A DNA stretch of 64,000 nt from Alentia gelatinosa (GCA_950022655.1 OX465579.1:49021950-49085949); one strand, 5' to 3'; positions 25,819 through 38,710 are shown, counted from the first letter of the stretch. Translations and numbers: made by a program. The notes: generated from the sequence alone by a model not told the origin.

Positions 25819-27650
25819 TAGCTTGAACTAGATGTCAGCACTGCGCATTAACAATTATTACCCATTGACATTGTGATTGAATTTACATAGCGGGTCCGTG
25901 ATACCCTTCACGCAGGTGTCTATAGAGACACTACATCACAGATCAGCCAATATCGGTCTACCACAAGAGAGTAAAATGCTAGTAGAATCAATCCTATATT
26001 TCTAAAGTGTCTATAGACGCATCCTCATAATGGGGCGAGAGAAGAGACCATCAAGTAGTTATTGACTTACCGGTGAGATAGAACACCGAGAGACATCTAG
26101 TGGCGACGAGAAGCAATCCCTGAATGAAACAAAGAGACTCGACCCTCACGACTGGTGAATTGTGAGACAAATTAGACTCAGTCGGCATGAAGCAAAGCCG
26201 ATAATTTGAAACTTATTTGAAGCGATTCATCGTGATTGCTATGCAGCGGTGCTATGCATCCAAACACAATCGCATCACACATCATAGAATTCCCTACACA
26301 TCGCATCTCCGGTTTTACTCCGTTGCACTCGTACACGGCCAAGTCAGTGATCATATTCTTCAGGAATGACGTGCGTGGGAGCGTCATACGTGTGTTGCAT
26401 GTCTAGTGTTAAATTCCACATATTTCCTACGTATCAGAAGAAGGTAGACACTACGTACACCTGTTGTAGCTGCGTTTGGCTGCGTTTCTGTTACTCAGAT
26501 TTTACGCTCTATTACGCTTCTTAACGTTTCTCTAAATATTTAACGTTCATTTACGCATTAAAAACTAATTTTGATTGCGCGTTTTTCCACGTTCTGTTCA
26601 CCTTCTATTACGGTGTCCGACTGACATTTACCTAACTCCGCGTTTTACGACGCATTTGTAGATTTCATAAAACGTAAATAAATGTAGACATGCGTACATT
26701 GGGAAACGCCGTCTTTTTTACTCCAGCTTGACTGGGTCATATAATCAAACATTTTCCAACAACCACTCTCCTGCTTTCCATTTACTTAACTCCATAGTTT
26801 TGCTTGTGGTAAATAAACGCTGGTAAAATAAACTTAGAGCCTACCCTGTTTAAGACTCCGTATTGTTAATGATATATTTGATAACGCTACATTACGATTT
26901 AACCGGAATCAATGTAATGACTAGAATTATTGGGATGTGGTCTATATATGACTATCATCTGCATTTAAAGTAAAGACTCAGGATTCATGTTTTGCCCTCT
27001 CCCTCCCCATATTTTCAGTTTCTTTTTATCTTAACCAGAAACTGGGTAGTTGTGGAGAGTATGTCCATGAATTGAAGGTCAGCCAGTTCAACAATATGAC
27101 TCTGAAGAGTTAATCTTATTGGCCTCTCGTTCTATTCAGGTCACTCAACTCAGGAACTCAATCAAGCGCTACACATAATCACTGAGGGCAGTTGAATGGT
27201 GAACCTATCAGTTCCACTGAAATTATGCGCTTGAATAAACAAAATATGACTTCATTTTCGGTAACTAAATTATATAACTCTGAAAGTGGGTCTTATAACA
27301 GTAAAATACATGCAGATTACTACATACCTGCCATCTCTACTGATATTTTAGATTTCTCGAGGCTGCAGAGCCATTCTTGACAGGGCTATCAGTAGAAGTA
27401 CACTGGTAGAAGTAGCTTTTAAGTGGGTTTAATTGGCTCTCTATTTTTAACACAAGATCAACCCGCTGGCGATCACCACTCATGGCAGACGTTGATTTTG
27501 ACCTGTTGGGTGATTGCCCAGTCCCCATGTACGCGTCATTTGGCTATGTTGTTTTTTTATATCATACGAGATGCGTGACTACATCTTTTCCAAACTACAT
27601 CCTATTCTGTTTCTATAATTTATACTGAATCACTTCTAACATTTTTGTAG
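25819..27650. other. Gene-free upstream region
   Basis: No gene recognised. 26450-26700 is rich in short ACGC/ACGT words and may be a decayed foldback element, but I could not define its ends. Confidence 0.35.
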
Positions 27651-27679
27651 TCATTAATTTCTTGCATCTTTACGGAGTT

Positions 27680-27888
27680 AAACCGGCCAATCAGATCCGA
27701 CGTTTCTACCACTCTTCAGCCAATCGGCAAAGGCGGCGGGAACTGTGAGTACCACGTGGGTGCTCTGTGGGGACTATTTAAATCTCCAATAGGTCGGGCT
27801 CCCGCGCATTCCTGCCCTGTCGTCAATAGAACAACATCCCTTCTCGGAAGCGTAACTCGTTACCTTTGGAGAGTATTTGACATTCAGC
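27680..27888 (+). promoter_or_regulatory. Putative nucleoplasmin promoter
   Basis: Two CCAAT boxes (27687-27691 in GGCCAATCAG, 27720-27724 in AGCCAATCGG) lie 165-200 bases before the start codon. A TATA-like TATTTAAA is at 27775-27782. No splice acceptor is needed between here and the ATG, so the first exon probably starts around 27805-27815. The transcription start is inferred. Confidence 0.5.
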
Positions 27889-30800
27889 ATGCCCGTCACT
27901 ACGCCAACCAGCGCCAACGGATCGCCATCAGCCACTGCGCTCCAATCCTCGTTTGTACGCAACACATTCACACTTTCTGACGGACAACCGAGAGAATTTC
28001 TATGGGGTGAGTTCCGGAAATGTGTGCTCCATTATTGTACTTTGGTCATGGACTTCTGTAGCCTTGCGCTGGCAACTAGTTGCGCACGTGGTCTAAATTG
28101 AGTTATGACTATATGTGCATTCATCCTTGCAAAGTCCATGTTGAATTAAGATTGAATTGACTGCATAAACCTCAAAATGTCTGAATTTTATAGTTCTACT
28201 TCCCATACCATCACGTTGAAAACGTTTTGGACAACTACCATAGAAATGGATTTGGCTGCATGGTAGTATAAACAGTGAAGTTAGTCTTTGTGAATGGTTT
28301 TGGGGTTGATCATATCCAATAATGATAGATCTAGATTGCACAAACTACTTGAAAAATTGAAGTAATTATATTAATAGTAGCGGGCCTTAACTCATAGCGC
28401 TGGCTTCTGTATCTGATATTGGAGGGACTTCTCCCCATGCAATAGTATGAGGTTCCGTAAATACCCCCATATACTTCGCATCAACTCTTATTTGGTATAA
28501 TTATGCTCTGCCCCTTCAATTTATCAAGAGTAGATTGTTATTAGTAGTTTCTCAATTCCCGGTAAGTATTTTGCACTCGTCACGTGTCATATGCGCAGCC
28601 ATTTAGTGACTATATAGTATCGTTTAATTGTCAAACTTTTGATGGTCCGGTCTTTAAGAAAAAGACTTTCGTTCAAAGTGTTAAAGGTATGAACAGTTAC
28701 GTTTGATAAAATTAGTTGTTTCTGTGCAGCATGTGAGCTGACGAAGGAATCACCAGAGGTAACGTGGACGTTTGATGAGGAGGATGACGACCTAGATTAC
28801 ATCAACCACACACTGTTCCTCAGAAACGTACGTTTTAAATTATTCGTATAAAATAAATGAAGTGATATTGTCTTGCAAATATCTCATCGGTATTCACATT
28901 CATTTCCCACACATTAGCTTATGTTGTCGACAAATAATCGAATTGCAGTAAATATGCAGTACATTAACAAAACACGATATAATGCAAGACAATGATGACA
29001 TAAAATAGTAGTCGGACGGAACCCTTCATTTTGTCCCACCAGATGGAGACCAGCGTGCAGGTCTTTTTAGTGTTCAAAGAAAATTTCGGAAGCTGAAGGT
29101 GGTTATAAATGCCTCTGCATTCAAGTAACGATAGCGAGTCGCCTAGCGTACTGCCACCTGGTGGAATCTGTGGTTTCAATAGCTTTCCATGCAGTCGAAT
29201 CCCCACCTTGATGTTGTACACTGTTCCCAGCCTCAGGCTCTTTTCGTAGGAACAAACTTCTAAAACTCGTGTACCAGGGATGCAGGTTTTCCGACAAAAG
29301 TACTGAATTCCAAAATTTCATATACACTGGCAACACAAGAATATATATCGATTCATAGCTATTCTGTTCCAAAATAATATAAATGATTTTTTTTCGTATT
29401 AGAGGTATACATTTCCCGTCATTCATCCCTGATGTAAGAATGTTTAATGTTTCATAACGATATCATGTAAACCCCCTACAGGCTGTTCTCGGGGTAGGAG
29501 CAGTTACGGACGAGAGGTGTGTCGTTCAGGCGGAGACGAAAAATTATGCCCAGAAGCAGGTTAAAGTACCCATTGCCTCCCTCACGCTAGGGAAGTCGGA
29601 CATGGTGAGTAATCAATGACATAGTAACATGGTTCATCCATATTGGCATGAGACTAGTTTTGATTTAACTGGTAAGTTAGCTGATGGACGTCAATTACAT
29701 GACTGGTGTTACTTGAGTGGGCACTATTTTTAATTCAACTGGTAAATGAGCTGATGGACGTCAATTTTTATTTTGGAAAAGTCTGGTCAACCAACATCTA
29801 TATCAAGATGAAAGTTCAGTAAATATGAATTTCAATACTCATTGTTGTCAATGTTTTTTATTTCCACTCTACATGTTTCAGCATAAAGTTCTAATGACAA
29901 TTATTTGAAAGTACATGTATACAAACACTAATCATGTTTTATCTTTCTAGTGCCATCTTGACATCAACTTCAGCCATGAAATCCCAGTCACATTCAGATT
30001 AATCGAAGGAACGGGTCCTATATTTCTGTCAGGGCAACATCTAGCCGGTATGTTTTGAATATGTATATTCAATTTGGTTTCAGTTCTAGGTTGCTATCAA
30101 TGTACACTCCTTCAAAACCTGATTCTTTTATAAAAAATAAACATGAAGTCTGTAATCAAATTCTAGTAGATTCTATGCCAAAATATATTTCAGATATTGA
30201 TAGATTTTAAAAAAGTATCAAAATGTATGATAAAATGGAGTGTCTACTTTTTGGCACAATACCGCTTTAAAGTGCCATTAGGCCGTCTGCCGGAGTGTGC
30301 CTTTATCTCACCCCTGGAATAAATGTCCATAGGCTTAACATAGGTAACTCGTTCTCCATGCCCCTACAAGTATTGCAGTCCGTTCTCCATGGTCTATATC
30401 CTGTGTGTTGTCCATTCTTTTAGTGTGTACAGGGGTGAGATAAATACAGAAAGCAACTCGTTTTGGTCAAAGAAGTCATTCTCCAGCTCGTTTGAATGCT
30501 ATGTGATATTCATTCGGCTGTCGCCTCGTTCATATCACATCGCATCAGACCCGTGGAGAAGACGACTTTGATCAAAACTTGTTGTTTTAGAATAATATAA
30601 AGATAAAAGAAGAAACCGAGTTTCCTAAATGACTTTTGTCTATATAATATTGGTACATCCCACGGCTATGGAAATTTTCAATGCTAGTCTCGATACCTTT
30701 TCCTCCAGGCTTTAATCCGATTTTTCACTGAATTGACCATCACACATTTTGAGAATGAGAAATGTACAGTTGAGGTTGAACATGGGTCTACTGCAGAGAT

Positions 30801-33800
30801 TCCCCCTGCACCGGAGACTGAGGAGGAGGAGGATGACGATGACTACACGGAGGGCGATACTTTGGACGAGACGGAAGAAGACACTGACGAGGTGGTCAAA
30901 GAACCCAAGAAACGGAAGGGCTCTATTATCTCCCCGAAAAAGTCTAAGGTAGTGTCCCAACCAGGATTAGCAGCATTGTATTTTTTTGATTCGAAAGATT
31001 TTAGCTTGAATTCATTTCATTCGATATTACTAATAGGGAGTCGAAGTGAACCCCCTACAACCGTAGATACCCGTGCTCAAAACACCATTTCTAGAGGCCA
31101 GTGAGGACGTGGCTTAGTTCTAAAGCTATGGGGGTTCGAGGTTAGAATTTTGTTTTGGGTCTCTTATATTACTATTTCTTTATTAGGCATCAGTTCAAAT
31201 ATACATTTAGTTTTCAACCGGCCTGTTCTTATCCGGGTATTATCAAATCAACTCCAGCGTCTCCACAATATACAAACTACATAGTGAGTTATTGCTGTGA
31301 TGAGTAGTAACAATAGTAAATGATAACAAAAACATTATTAGCAATTAGTTGATGAGAATATGAGTGGAAATATTGATGAAACATACTTGCCCAAGCCTAA
31401 CGGATATCAGCTCAAATATCTTAGAAGTTATGACAATTGTGATCAGTGGCTTGTATACAATTTCAAGACTCTCGTGAACATGCACACATTTAGAATGGGT
31501 AAATAACATACGTAACATGATCAATATTAATTTAACCTAGATATCACCGCACAGCGCAATCTGGTAGGTTATTATGAGTATATAAACTAGTTTGAGGCTA
31601 TTATATTACACTATATACTAAGGCCAACTATTGGGGATATCCACTAAAGACTTTACGTGACTCTTAAATGCAGTTTTTGTTTGCATCTGCTTCAGCTCTT
31701 TAGACTGCATTCCATAATTTCCGACACCTGTATTCAGGCGACTTCTTGTAATTATTCAAGTGTAGTTTACCACTGCCATCTTTGAATGAATCTAACTTGA
31801 AGCTACGATGACAGCTGTAATGTGTAACAAAACTAGATTTAAAAGATTGGAGAATGACGCATATAATCTCTGAACCGATACAAGTACTGAGCGCCTATAT
31901 CCGGAAATAAGTGATTTGTGAGCGGGTATTTGCGGGTTGAGCGGGTTCACTTTAGCTCCCTATAGGCAGGTCTTTTCAGTGAGACTTCCAAAATAGTAGC
32001 CTTTTCGTTGGCGTGGAGCGGATATCAAGTCCATTTAGCCTACGCGAGACTCGTTGTGGACAGTTACTATCGCAAAACTGAGTACTGATCATACTCACCA
32101 GTGGTCCATATTAGTCTCATAGACTGCAGTACCAGTCCTACTCGTTAGGGCTTCGTTAGTTAGCCCTGTGCGCCTCCGAGTGGTCGTCAACAAGACTAGT
32201 TTCTCCACAGCCCGCTTTGGGATGCACAGGGTGTAGCAATATGCGGGACAGGGTTGGATCTTACGTTCTATGTAAGTGAATTGCGAAAAAAAACAACCAG
32301 CATCGGATAAAGCGATGGAATCGCCAGACAAATTAATTGTGCCTCAGAACGCTCATGTCTCCAGAAATAGCAAACATTGTTAGTTCTATTGTTGGCAGTT
32401 TTCAACATTGAAAACGTTTAGGCAATATATTCTCAATGGACTTGAACACTCAGTGTATGTGCCCTTTTGCTACAGCGTGGAAAGCTGGACTCTGCAGCAA
32501 GTACCGCAACAGAAGAAGAGGATGACGAGGAAGAGGAGGAGGAAGATGAAGAGGAGGAGGAAGATGAGGAAGAGGAGGAGGAAGAGAGCATGGAGGAGGT
32601 CTGTATTCTTAACGCATGTCATTCTAACACGAATAAGCCATACAGAGTATTCACATGATAAACTACAAATGAAATTTCATGGCGGGTTCCTGTCCGGGTA
32701 TTGCGGACCACACTCCCGAATGAACACTGCCGTAACGCGTCCGTATCCAAGTAGAGAAAGGTGCCTATTTCTTGACACTATCTGAATTGTAATTTTCGAA
32801 CTTCATCTTCATGACTAGCATCCCTGCATAACGCGATCATTGAATTATTGTGATAACTTTGCATCCATATTCCCATATCTCGGGATAGCCTTCCATTTGA
32901 TGTTTAAAATCCTGTTCCTTATGAATAACAAAGATATATCGATTTTGCCTTATTCATGCTAAAAAGTGGTTTGAACCTCCCCCCGGGGGGTGGGGGGAGG
33001 GGGGGGGTTGCTTCTGTTTTTGTGGTAACGTTGGTAATGATCGGATCGCAAATTTATTCTTATGATTACTTTAACGATCCAACTGAAGCTTGAGCGTTGG
33101 TCCCGCAATATCAGATCGTATCCCTTTATTCACGCGGTATCGCTAATTTTTCGATGTTGTAGCGATGCAGCACCTGGAGGGGCACATTGGATGAAACCGA
33201 GGGAGATTCATCAGTTTTTAGTTTAAATTCATACAGATGGCACCATAGTTAAAACTGGGTTGATACCTTGTGGTGTGGATCGCTATTTGCTGAAGGTAGA
33301 GGTTCAACCAACAACCCTATTGTAAATATTTACTTTTTTTCTGACTCCACCGGTCACCTTATTTAAATGTAAGGAAGAAAAGCTGATAATGCAACTGCCG
33401 ATTTGAGTGTACAGAGATTTGAATTTGATAGCACGTTTTCCAGGTATTACCGGTCTCCCTGAAGCAGCAAAGACCTAGACGTACCCCTAAAACAATTTAG
33501 ATACCCTAAATCTGGATTATTTTAAAGAGAAAAATTAAACAACTCTCATACACGCCATGTTTTTGTTGGCGATTCCGGAAATCGTTGGGTTTCTCGTTTG
33601 GTGTCTCCGTCTTGAGCTATAATGTAATGACGGGCACCTTCAACCTCAGTGTCAATCTTGATATTCTGTGCGCTGTAATCCAGTGACTACTTTATTCGAT
33701 GTACCTGAAGGTACCTGTCATTAATGACAGGTAGCTTCAACCTCAGTGTCAATATTGATATTCTGTGCGCTGAAATCCAGTGACTACTTTATAACTGTTG

Positions 33801-36069
33801 ACAGGATAAACCAGATAGTTGTCAGTTTTACTAAAAGCCAAATGATTATGAGAGATTGCTGACAACATTTAATCATAGATGACGCCACCCAAATAGGAAA
33901 TTGGCACGGGAGCCTTCTAATTTTGCACTACTTGTTTCTAGACTTGTTTTTAAGACTACCCAACTCCATCCCTGAGTCAAGCTTTAAACTGCCGTTTATT
34001 TGTAAAAGTCGAGACAACTTTGGAATAATACATGTATGTACACTCTTATTTCAGGAAGAGGATGAGGAAGAAGAAAGCCCTGCCGTGTAAGTAAATCGCC
34101 AATCCGTATTGCACCATTGATAGTTGATACAGGCGTTCTTAATGAAATGCAGAAATTGTATGCATCATAATGTCGCAGACCTAATGTCAGAATTAGTTTA
34201 AATGTTAGAAGATGCATCAATAGAATATGAAATTTGTTTCCAGTGAAAACTCCCAAATTCTATACACTACTTACAACATTCTTTAATTTAGATGTTAGCC
34301 TTAAAACTTTTATTCTTAATTCTCTCTTCATCAGGAAAAAGAAGAAAGGAAAACCTGCAAAGGTAAGAATACTCTACGAGATAATCGAAATTTTGTTTTT
34401 GAAATGGCCGCTTCTCAGAATCTTTAAGGGTCAGCCATAAAGTATAGGCAGAATTTCTGAAATTTTTTACCCGCCCACCCCTCCTCCCAATCTTTTATGC
34501 TATAGAACAAAAAAACGCATGCCAAATTTCTGGACCCCACCCCATCAGTGCATATATGTACTTTATGGATGGCCCCATACCATGATTTAAAGGAATATGG
34601 ACAATTTGTCTTGATAATTAAAACCCATATCAGTTTCCTGAAAATTGAATATGATGATCTCCAAGTGTTGTGGAACACGTATCTAACTTAGGAATCGTGG
34701 GTCACCATGCTTTGTTTTTGATATAGAGATCAATATTATGATTATATTACAATAGAATATATAGGAATTCTAAAATTGATTTTCACATAGTAAAACCCAT
34801 GTAATTTTGTGCATTGTTTCACAGAATATACTAAATGTGTAGTTCTATGTATTTAGATTTTAAAAATCATGGGTCACCATCTTTGTTTATTAGAAAATTG
34901 AGAAAAATCCTATATTTTCAGTATATTTCCTATGTCAAACATATTTGAATATCACTAGGTGGCGCCACTGAATTATAGGATATGCCTTCAAGTTACCTTC
35001 GAGAATTGTTAATTTTGTTTTTGCTTATGAATTATCCAAATTATCCTGCATATCAAGCATGTCTGCAGGTCAAGGGAGAAACTTGTACATAATGCATGAA
35101 ACCTATTAATCTACTTGATTTGGTTTAACAAAGATTCACATATACAAGAAATGTTCTAGATGACGTAGTGAAGCCTGTCGAACTCTTAACTCTCCGTAAA
35201 AAAGTGATGTCCACTCCCAGATTTGACAAATAAGCCTTTATTCCATTGGTCAACGTTTCGATGTTTCTCACATCTTCTTCATGACAGGAATGGTCAATTT
35301 TAGCATTTGTCACTCCTTTTATGCTCATTACTTTTGACCACCACAATAGGGTGACCCTGATATGATAAACAAAAAAAGAAATGTTCTAGTGAATCCTGAA
35401 TAATTTGAATTAATCATTTGTATTCCGGCGAAATTATTTTCTAGATTACAGACCTAAACTTTGTCATTACAGAAGCAGCCAACACCCAAGGCATTGAAGG
35501 CCAAAATGAAGACGTCAGCAGCAAAGGCCAGGGTAGGCTATACCCCTCTTTGGTCACAGATTGTCCTGCTTTTATAGTTCAATAGCTTCAGCAATTGTAC
35601 CTTACTATTGTTTGATACATCGTCAGTTTCAAATAGTATATTTTGTATATGATATATCCTAGTGCTGTCGAATAACTTGGAAAACAAGTATTTGAGGTAG
35701 TCCCAATTTGAATTTCAGGGCCAATATCTATCATTACATTAAATTGCATCTTAATTGTTAATGCCTTGTCCGTGTCCAAGATTGAATGTGCTATCTATTT
35801 CTTTAGGTGTCTGGAGAAAAAAGCACTTGCTCCTTAATGTGATGACCTGGGCAAGAAGGTTGCTTGCCCAGGTAATTAGCTATTCTCAACCCGTTTGTTA
35901 AAACCTTGATTTACATACAGATTGTCGTTAATATTTTTAATATTTTAGCAATTAAATTAGCACTAAGAAACGTTGGATAAAACTGCTAAATTTGGAAACA
36001 GATTTCAGCTAACTCTTAATATTGGATCTTTATTTTTTCCAGCCAAAGGGGAAAGCACGTGCCAAGTAA
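27889..36069 (+). CDS. NPM: Nucleoplasmin/nucleophosmin-family histone chaperone
   Basis: Ten coding exons joined at GT-AG sites: 27889-28006, 28730-28827, 29482-29604, 29951-30047, 30770-30948, 32476-32598, 34055-34086, 34335-34362, 35473-35532, 36043-36069. They total 885 bases, 294 residues plus stop. Residues about 37-145 form the nucleoplasmin core: FLWACEL, LGVGAVTDE, NYAQKQVKVPIASL and GTGPIFLSGQHL match family landmarks. Exon 5 is acidic, then basic (KKRK and KKSK separated by 8 residues), resembling the family's bipartite nuclear signal. Exon 6 is nearly all Glu/Asp. Exons 7-10 end in a Lys/Ala/Pro tail; the C-terminal helical RNA-binding domain of vertebrate NPM1 is absent. The family forms pentamers that bind histones in the nucleus. 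Start: first ATG after the CCAAT/TATA region. The exon 5 acceptor (CAG at 30769) lacks a good pyrimidine tract and is the least certain junction. Confidence 0.93.
29661..29766. repeat. Short direct repeat in intron 3
   Basis: Two 36-base copies sharing CTGATGGACGTCAATT, at about 29661-29696 and 29731-29766. Intronic duplication with no known function. Confidence 0.7.
30302..30444. mobile_element. MITE, TTTATCTCACC termini, copy 2
   Basis: 143 bp within intron 4 of the nucleoplasmin gene, bounded by TTTATCTCACCCC and its complement. It is in reverse orientation relative to the 7132-7275 copy and nearly the same length. Confidence 0.8.
30454..30584. mobile_element. Hairpin element C (shared apex)
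   Basis: 131-bp inverted repeat. Outer arms 30454-30487 and 30551-30584 (CAACTCGTTTTGGTCAAAG against its near complement) and inner arms ATGCTATGTGATAT/ATATCACATCGCAT surround the apex TTCGGCTGTCGCCTCGTT. It lies 9 bases after the MITE, in nucleoplasmin intron 4. Confidence 0.75.
33638..33792. repeat. Direct repeat in intron 6
   Basis: Two copies of about 58 bases (sharing CTTCAACCTCAGTGTCAAT and ATCCAGTGACTACTTTAT) about 96 bases apart. Between them is a small palindrome, ACCTGTCATTAATGACAGGT. Confidence 0.75.
34427..34576. mobile_element. MITE family GGGGCCATCCATAAAG, copy 4
   Basis: Left end AGGGTCAGCCATAAAGTA, right end TACTTTATGGATGGCCCC. About 150 bp inside nucleoplasmin intron 8; the body aligns with the 20.1 kb copy. 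Confidence 0.75.
35215..35345 (-). mobile_element. Penelope-like retroelement tail, copy 2
   Basis: Minus strand: TGAAGA, an extra A, stem GATGT/ACATC around GAGAA, then GAAACGTTG and GGAATAAAGG. Same architecture as 11385-11500, but all the stem positions that differ still pair. It sits in nucleoplasmin intron 8 with no associated enzyme domain. Confidence 0.55.
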
Positions 36070-36130
36070 GATGCAGAGGACATTTGTTGTAGTGGAAATT
36101 ACGTAATTCTGTTGTTTCTGAGGTTTTTTG

Positions 36131-36136
36131 AATAAA
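36131..36136 (+). terminator. Poly(A) signal of the nucleoplasmin gene
   Basis: AATAAA 61 bases after the TAA stop of the last exon, in an A/T-rich context. Confidence 0.75.
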
Positions 36137-36776
36137 AAAAGTTGAATGCACAATTGATCGTTTTTTAATATTTTTCTATTTTCGTTTTCTATTTTCGCTT
36201 TCTATTTTCGCTTTATAACTATAACTTTCATTTCAAATATATATGAAAGTAAGAATACCTGGATACCTGATTCAAAACAGTTAAATAGACATCGAATGAG
36301 AACCGTTCCGAACTGTTGGTCCATCCTATTAGTCATTGGTAAGGGTAATAACTGAAATGAATAAAAATTCCTTCAGTCTCGATATAGTCTGGCGGCGAGA
36401 GGGGTATACCTTACTTTAGCATCCAATGTTTTTAACGATTATTTATCTCCAGAATCCTCTGATTTGAAATCTGCTAGGTGCAACGCTGAAATATTGGGCA
36501 ACTCAAGTTAAGAGCGTCTGAAGAAAAAAGTAAAATAATAATTTTTTGAGAAATAAATGTGCTTTCATTGCATAAACTAATATGATTTTAATCAATAATT
36601 TTTAGCCTAACCATAAGTTTGGTGTATTTGCTAGTTTTTAATTTTAGTTTTTTTCTGTGCCGTGGCCTATTTGATTATGTCAAACATAGAATTAGATAAA
36701 ATGGCTGGCTTTAGAAAATATCTTAATAACACTTAAAAGTGGCTCATGCTTTGTATAATCGTCAATATATATTTCG

Positions 36777-37187
36777 GGCCACTAAAACTTGTTTCTCATC
36801 ACCAAGCCATAAAGAATGACGCACTTTTTTAGGGGGGACATCCATAAAGTACGTACGCACTGAGGGGGGGTAAAAAAATTCGAAATTTTGCGTATGCTCC
36901 CTCTTTGATCTATTGCGTACAAGATCGGGAGGGGGTGGGGGTAAAAAAATTCTGAAATTCTGCGTATGTAATTGCTTGGATCAAAGGTGGCTTTTGACAA
37001 TAGGTGGCAGCAAAGACCTATTGGTTGTGTAGGCAGTAAGGAGCGATATAAATCCCTCAGGAGCTTGATTTAGATACCAAATAAATATCTTTCGTGATAT
37101 CTATCAAGATTCATCTTACAAAAATGAAAATCGTGTTAAAACGTTTTTGCTGATGCACATGGTGATGAGAAACGAGTTTTTTTAATA
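36777..37187. mobile_element. TIR element with TTTCTCATCACCA ends, nested MITE inside
   Basis: The left end GGCCACTAAAACTTGTTTCT (continuing CATCACCA) is matched by the inverted TGGTGATGAGAAACGAG at 37158-37174. A GGGGCCATCC-type MITE (about 36832-36970, TACGTACGC, poly-G runs, TCTGCGTATG) is nested within it. Related single ends occur at 24.5 and 52.6 kb. Confidence 0.6.
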
Positions 37188-37614
37188 GTTTATGGAGGAT
37201 CTCTGATTTGTGCATCTTTTCCCTTTTATATCAGCCATGGAAGTAATTTATCAATATACATGAAATTTTAAGAAAATGAAGGTATAACATCGAAATCAAT
37301 ATTAGTAGGCTAAAAGTAAGTGAAATATTATTGATTACCAATAATATAACACGATACAGCAATTAAATCATGACTTTAAATCTTATATAAAGCGATTAGG
37401 CTAGGTTAATGAATCCTAAAAGTTAGGCTCCACCCCACACATGCGCCGAAGCTGTGTGGAGTGGAGCCTATGGGTCATATCTCAACTGGGAGAGTTGTAG
37501 GTGAGTACCAACACAAGACCAATCTGTTTAGAAACTCTCCAAGCATTATTCTGGGACTTTGAAGTCATTTATACCTGGAGAGTTTGAGGCAGTCGCGACC
37601 TGCGCCGACTCTCA

Positions 37615-38571
37615 TGGGGGTATTCTACCAACGAGACAAAAACGTTGTATGGCGGTTGCTGGGGTTGCTGGCATATCCGCTCAAATTTAAATCATCTGTC
37701 GGGTTGGTGGAAGCACACACCAGACGTTTCAGCAGGCGTCGGCTCTCCTGCCAGACGTTTCATGACGTCTGTTGAAGGATATTGGGGGTCGTTGGAGTGT
37801 CGCTTCACGGTTGCTGAGCGTCTGGCAGAAGAGCCAGTTGAGATGCGCTTCCACCAACTAGATTTTTTCAGGCGATATCCCAACCGATCCTCCAATAAAC
37901 CTCCAAGAGACAGAAAAACTGATCGATTAGAATTTTATCGGCTAGAATTGAGCATCTGGTCGATGCATTTGAAGACTACGACACCCGCCCGCGGGTTCTG
38001 CCAGGAGTTGCGGCGAGGGAACGCTGCCAACATGGTGCGGCCGACACCGGCGATACCCGAAGCCGCGAACAGATATCGAAAACTCCGAATTTCAGCAGAA
38101 TTCTAGCACCATAGAGTGCCATACACATTCATAACATCAATCCTTGTCTTTATTTACCTTCATTGTTCGATTTAACGTCAAATTCCGCGGTTATTTCACC
38201 TTTTCTGACCGTTCCCGTACAAATCCCGACATAGCGACACACTGCTTCTCTCGATAAGCGTTTTCGCGGGTTCAGAGCGTCGTAGTGTATCGCTGCACGC
38301 CGCGCCACCTATCGGAGAACTCGATTACTACGTAAAATGCGGCCAACGTCCACCAGTCGGCGCCACGGCAGGGGCGTCGGCTAGGATCTGCTGGAACTTT
38401 GAACCCACCAGACGCTCGTATGGCGTCCAAATGAACATCTGTTGGGGGTTTCGGTGGAGCAGCGACGCATTTTGAGGCCATTTTTCCAGACGTTTCAACC
38501 GACGGCGGCTGAAAGGTTGGCTGGAACGTCTGTTGACGTTGAAAAAGTGGTTGTTTGGTGGAATACCGCCT
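37615..38571. mobile_element. Non-autonomous DNA transposon, 957 bp, TCA target site
   Basis: The left end GGGGGTATTCTACCAAC and the right end (complement) GGCGGTATTCCACCAAAC form TIRs, flanked by TCA on both sides (37612-37614, 38572-38574). The interior is G+C-rich and carries inverted copies of CCAGACGTTTCA/TGAAACGTCTGG-like words. The 153-codon frame inside has no domain and is not called as a gene. The 3-bp TNA-type duplication and GG start would fit a PIF/Harbinger-mobilised MITE (inference). Confidence 0.7.
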
Positions 38572-38583
38572 TCAGACTGGAGC

Positions 38584-38652
38584 TATAAAACCGACACCTA
38601 GAGAGCTGAGGGCAGTCAGTCACATCTGACACTTAGCAGTGCACACACAGCC
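38584..38652 (+). promoter_or_regulatory. Candidate TATA/initiator promoter
   Basis: TATAAAA at 38584-38590 is followed about 30 bases later by an initiator-like TCAGTC (38616-38621), then a short leader to an ATG in good context (CAGCCATGA). The spacing fits a focused RNA polymerase II promoter. It starts 13 bases after the transposon at 37615-38571. Confidence 0.4.
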
Positions 38653-38710
38653 ATGATTACCGACCCTGACAAGCACTATAGGCATTACAATGACCACAAC
38701 AAGAAAATAT
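38653..38710 (+). CDS. Candidate short first coding exon, unknown product
   Basis: ATG at 38653 opens a 19-20 codon reading, rich in Asp, His, Asn and Lys (starts MITDPDKHYRHY), up to ATATG|GTAACT, a possible donor at 38712. Without splicing the frame stops at once (TGG TAA). No downstream partner exon was recognised. The case rests on promoter spacing and start context only; it could equally be a chance arrangement or a non-coding RNA. Confidence 0.25.

Noticed and set aside
30712..30960. Minus-strand 82-codon frame
   Set aside because: Antisense shadow of nucleoplasmin exon 5, whose acidic codons rarely give stops on the other strand.
37645..38106. 153-codon open frame on the plus strand
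   Set aside because: Lies within a TIR element with internal inverted words, has no recognisable domain and has competing frames on both strands.
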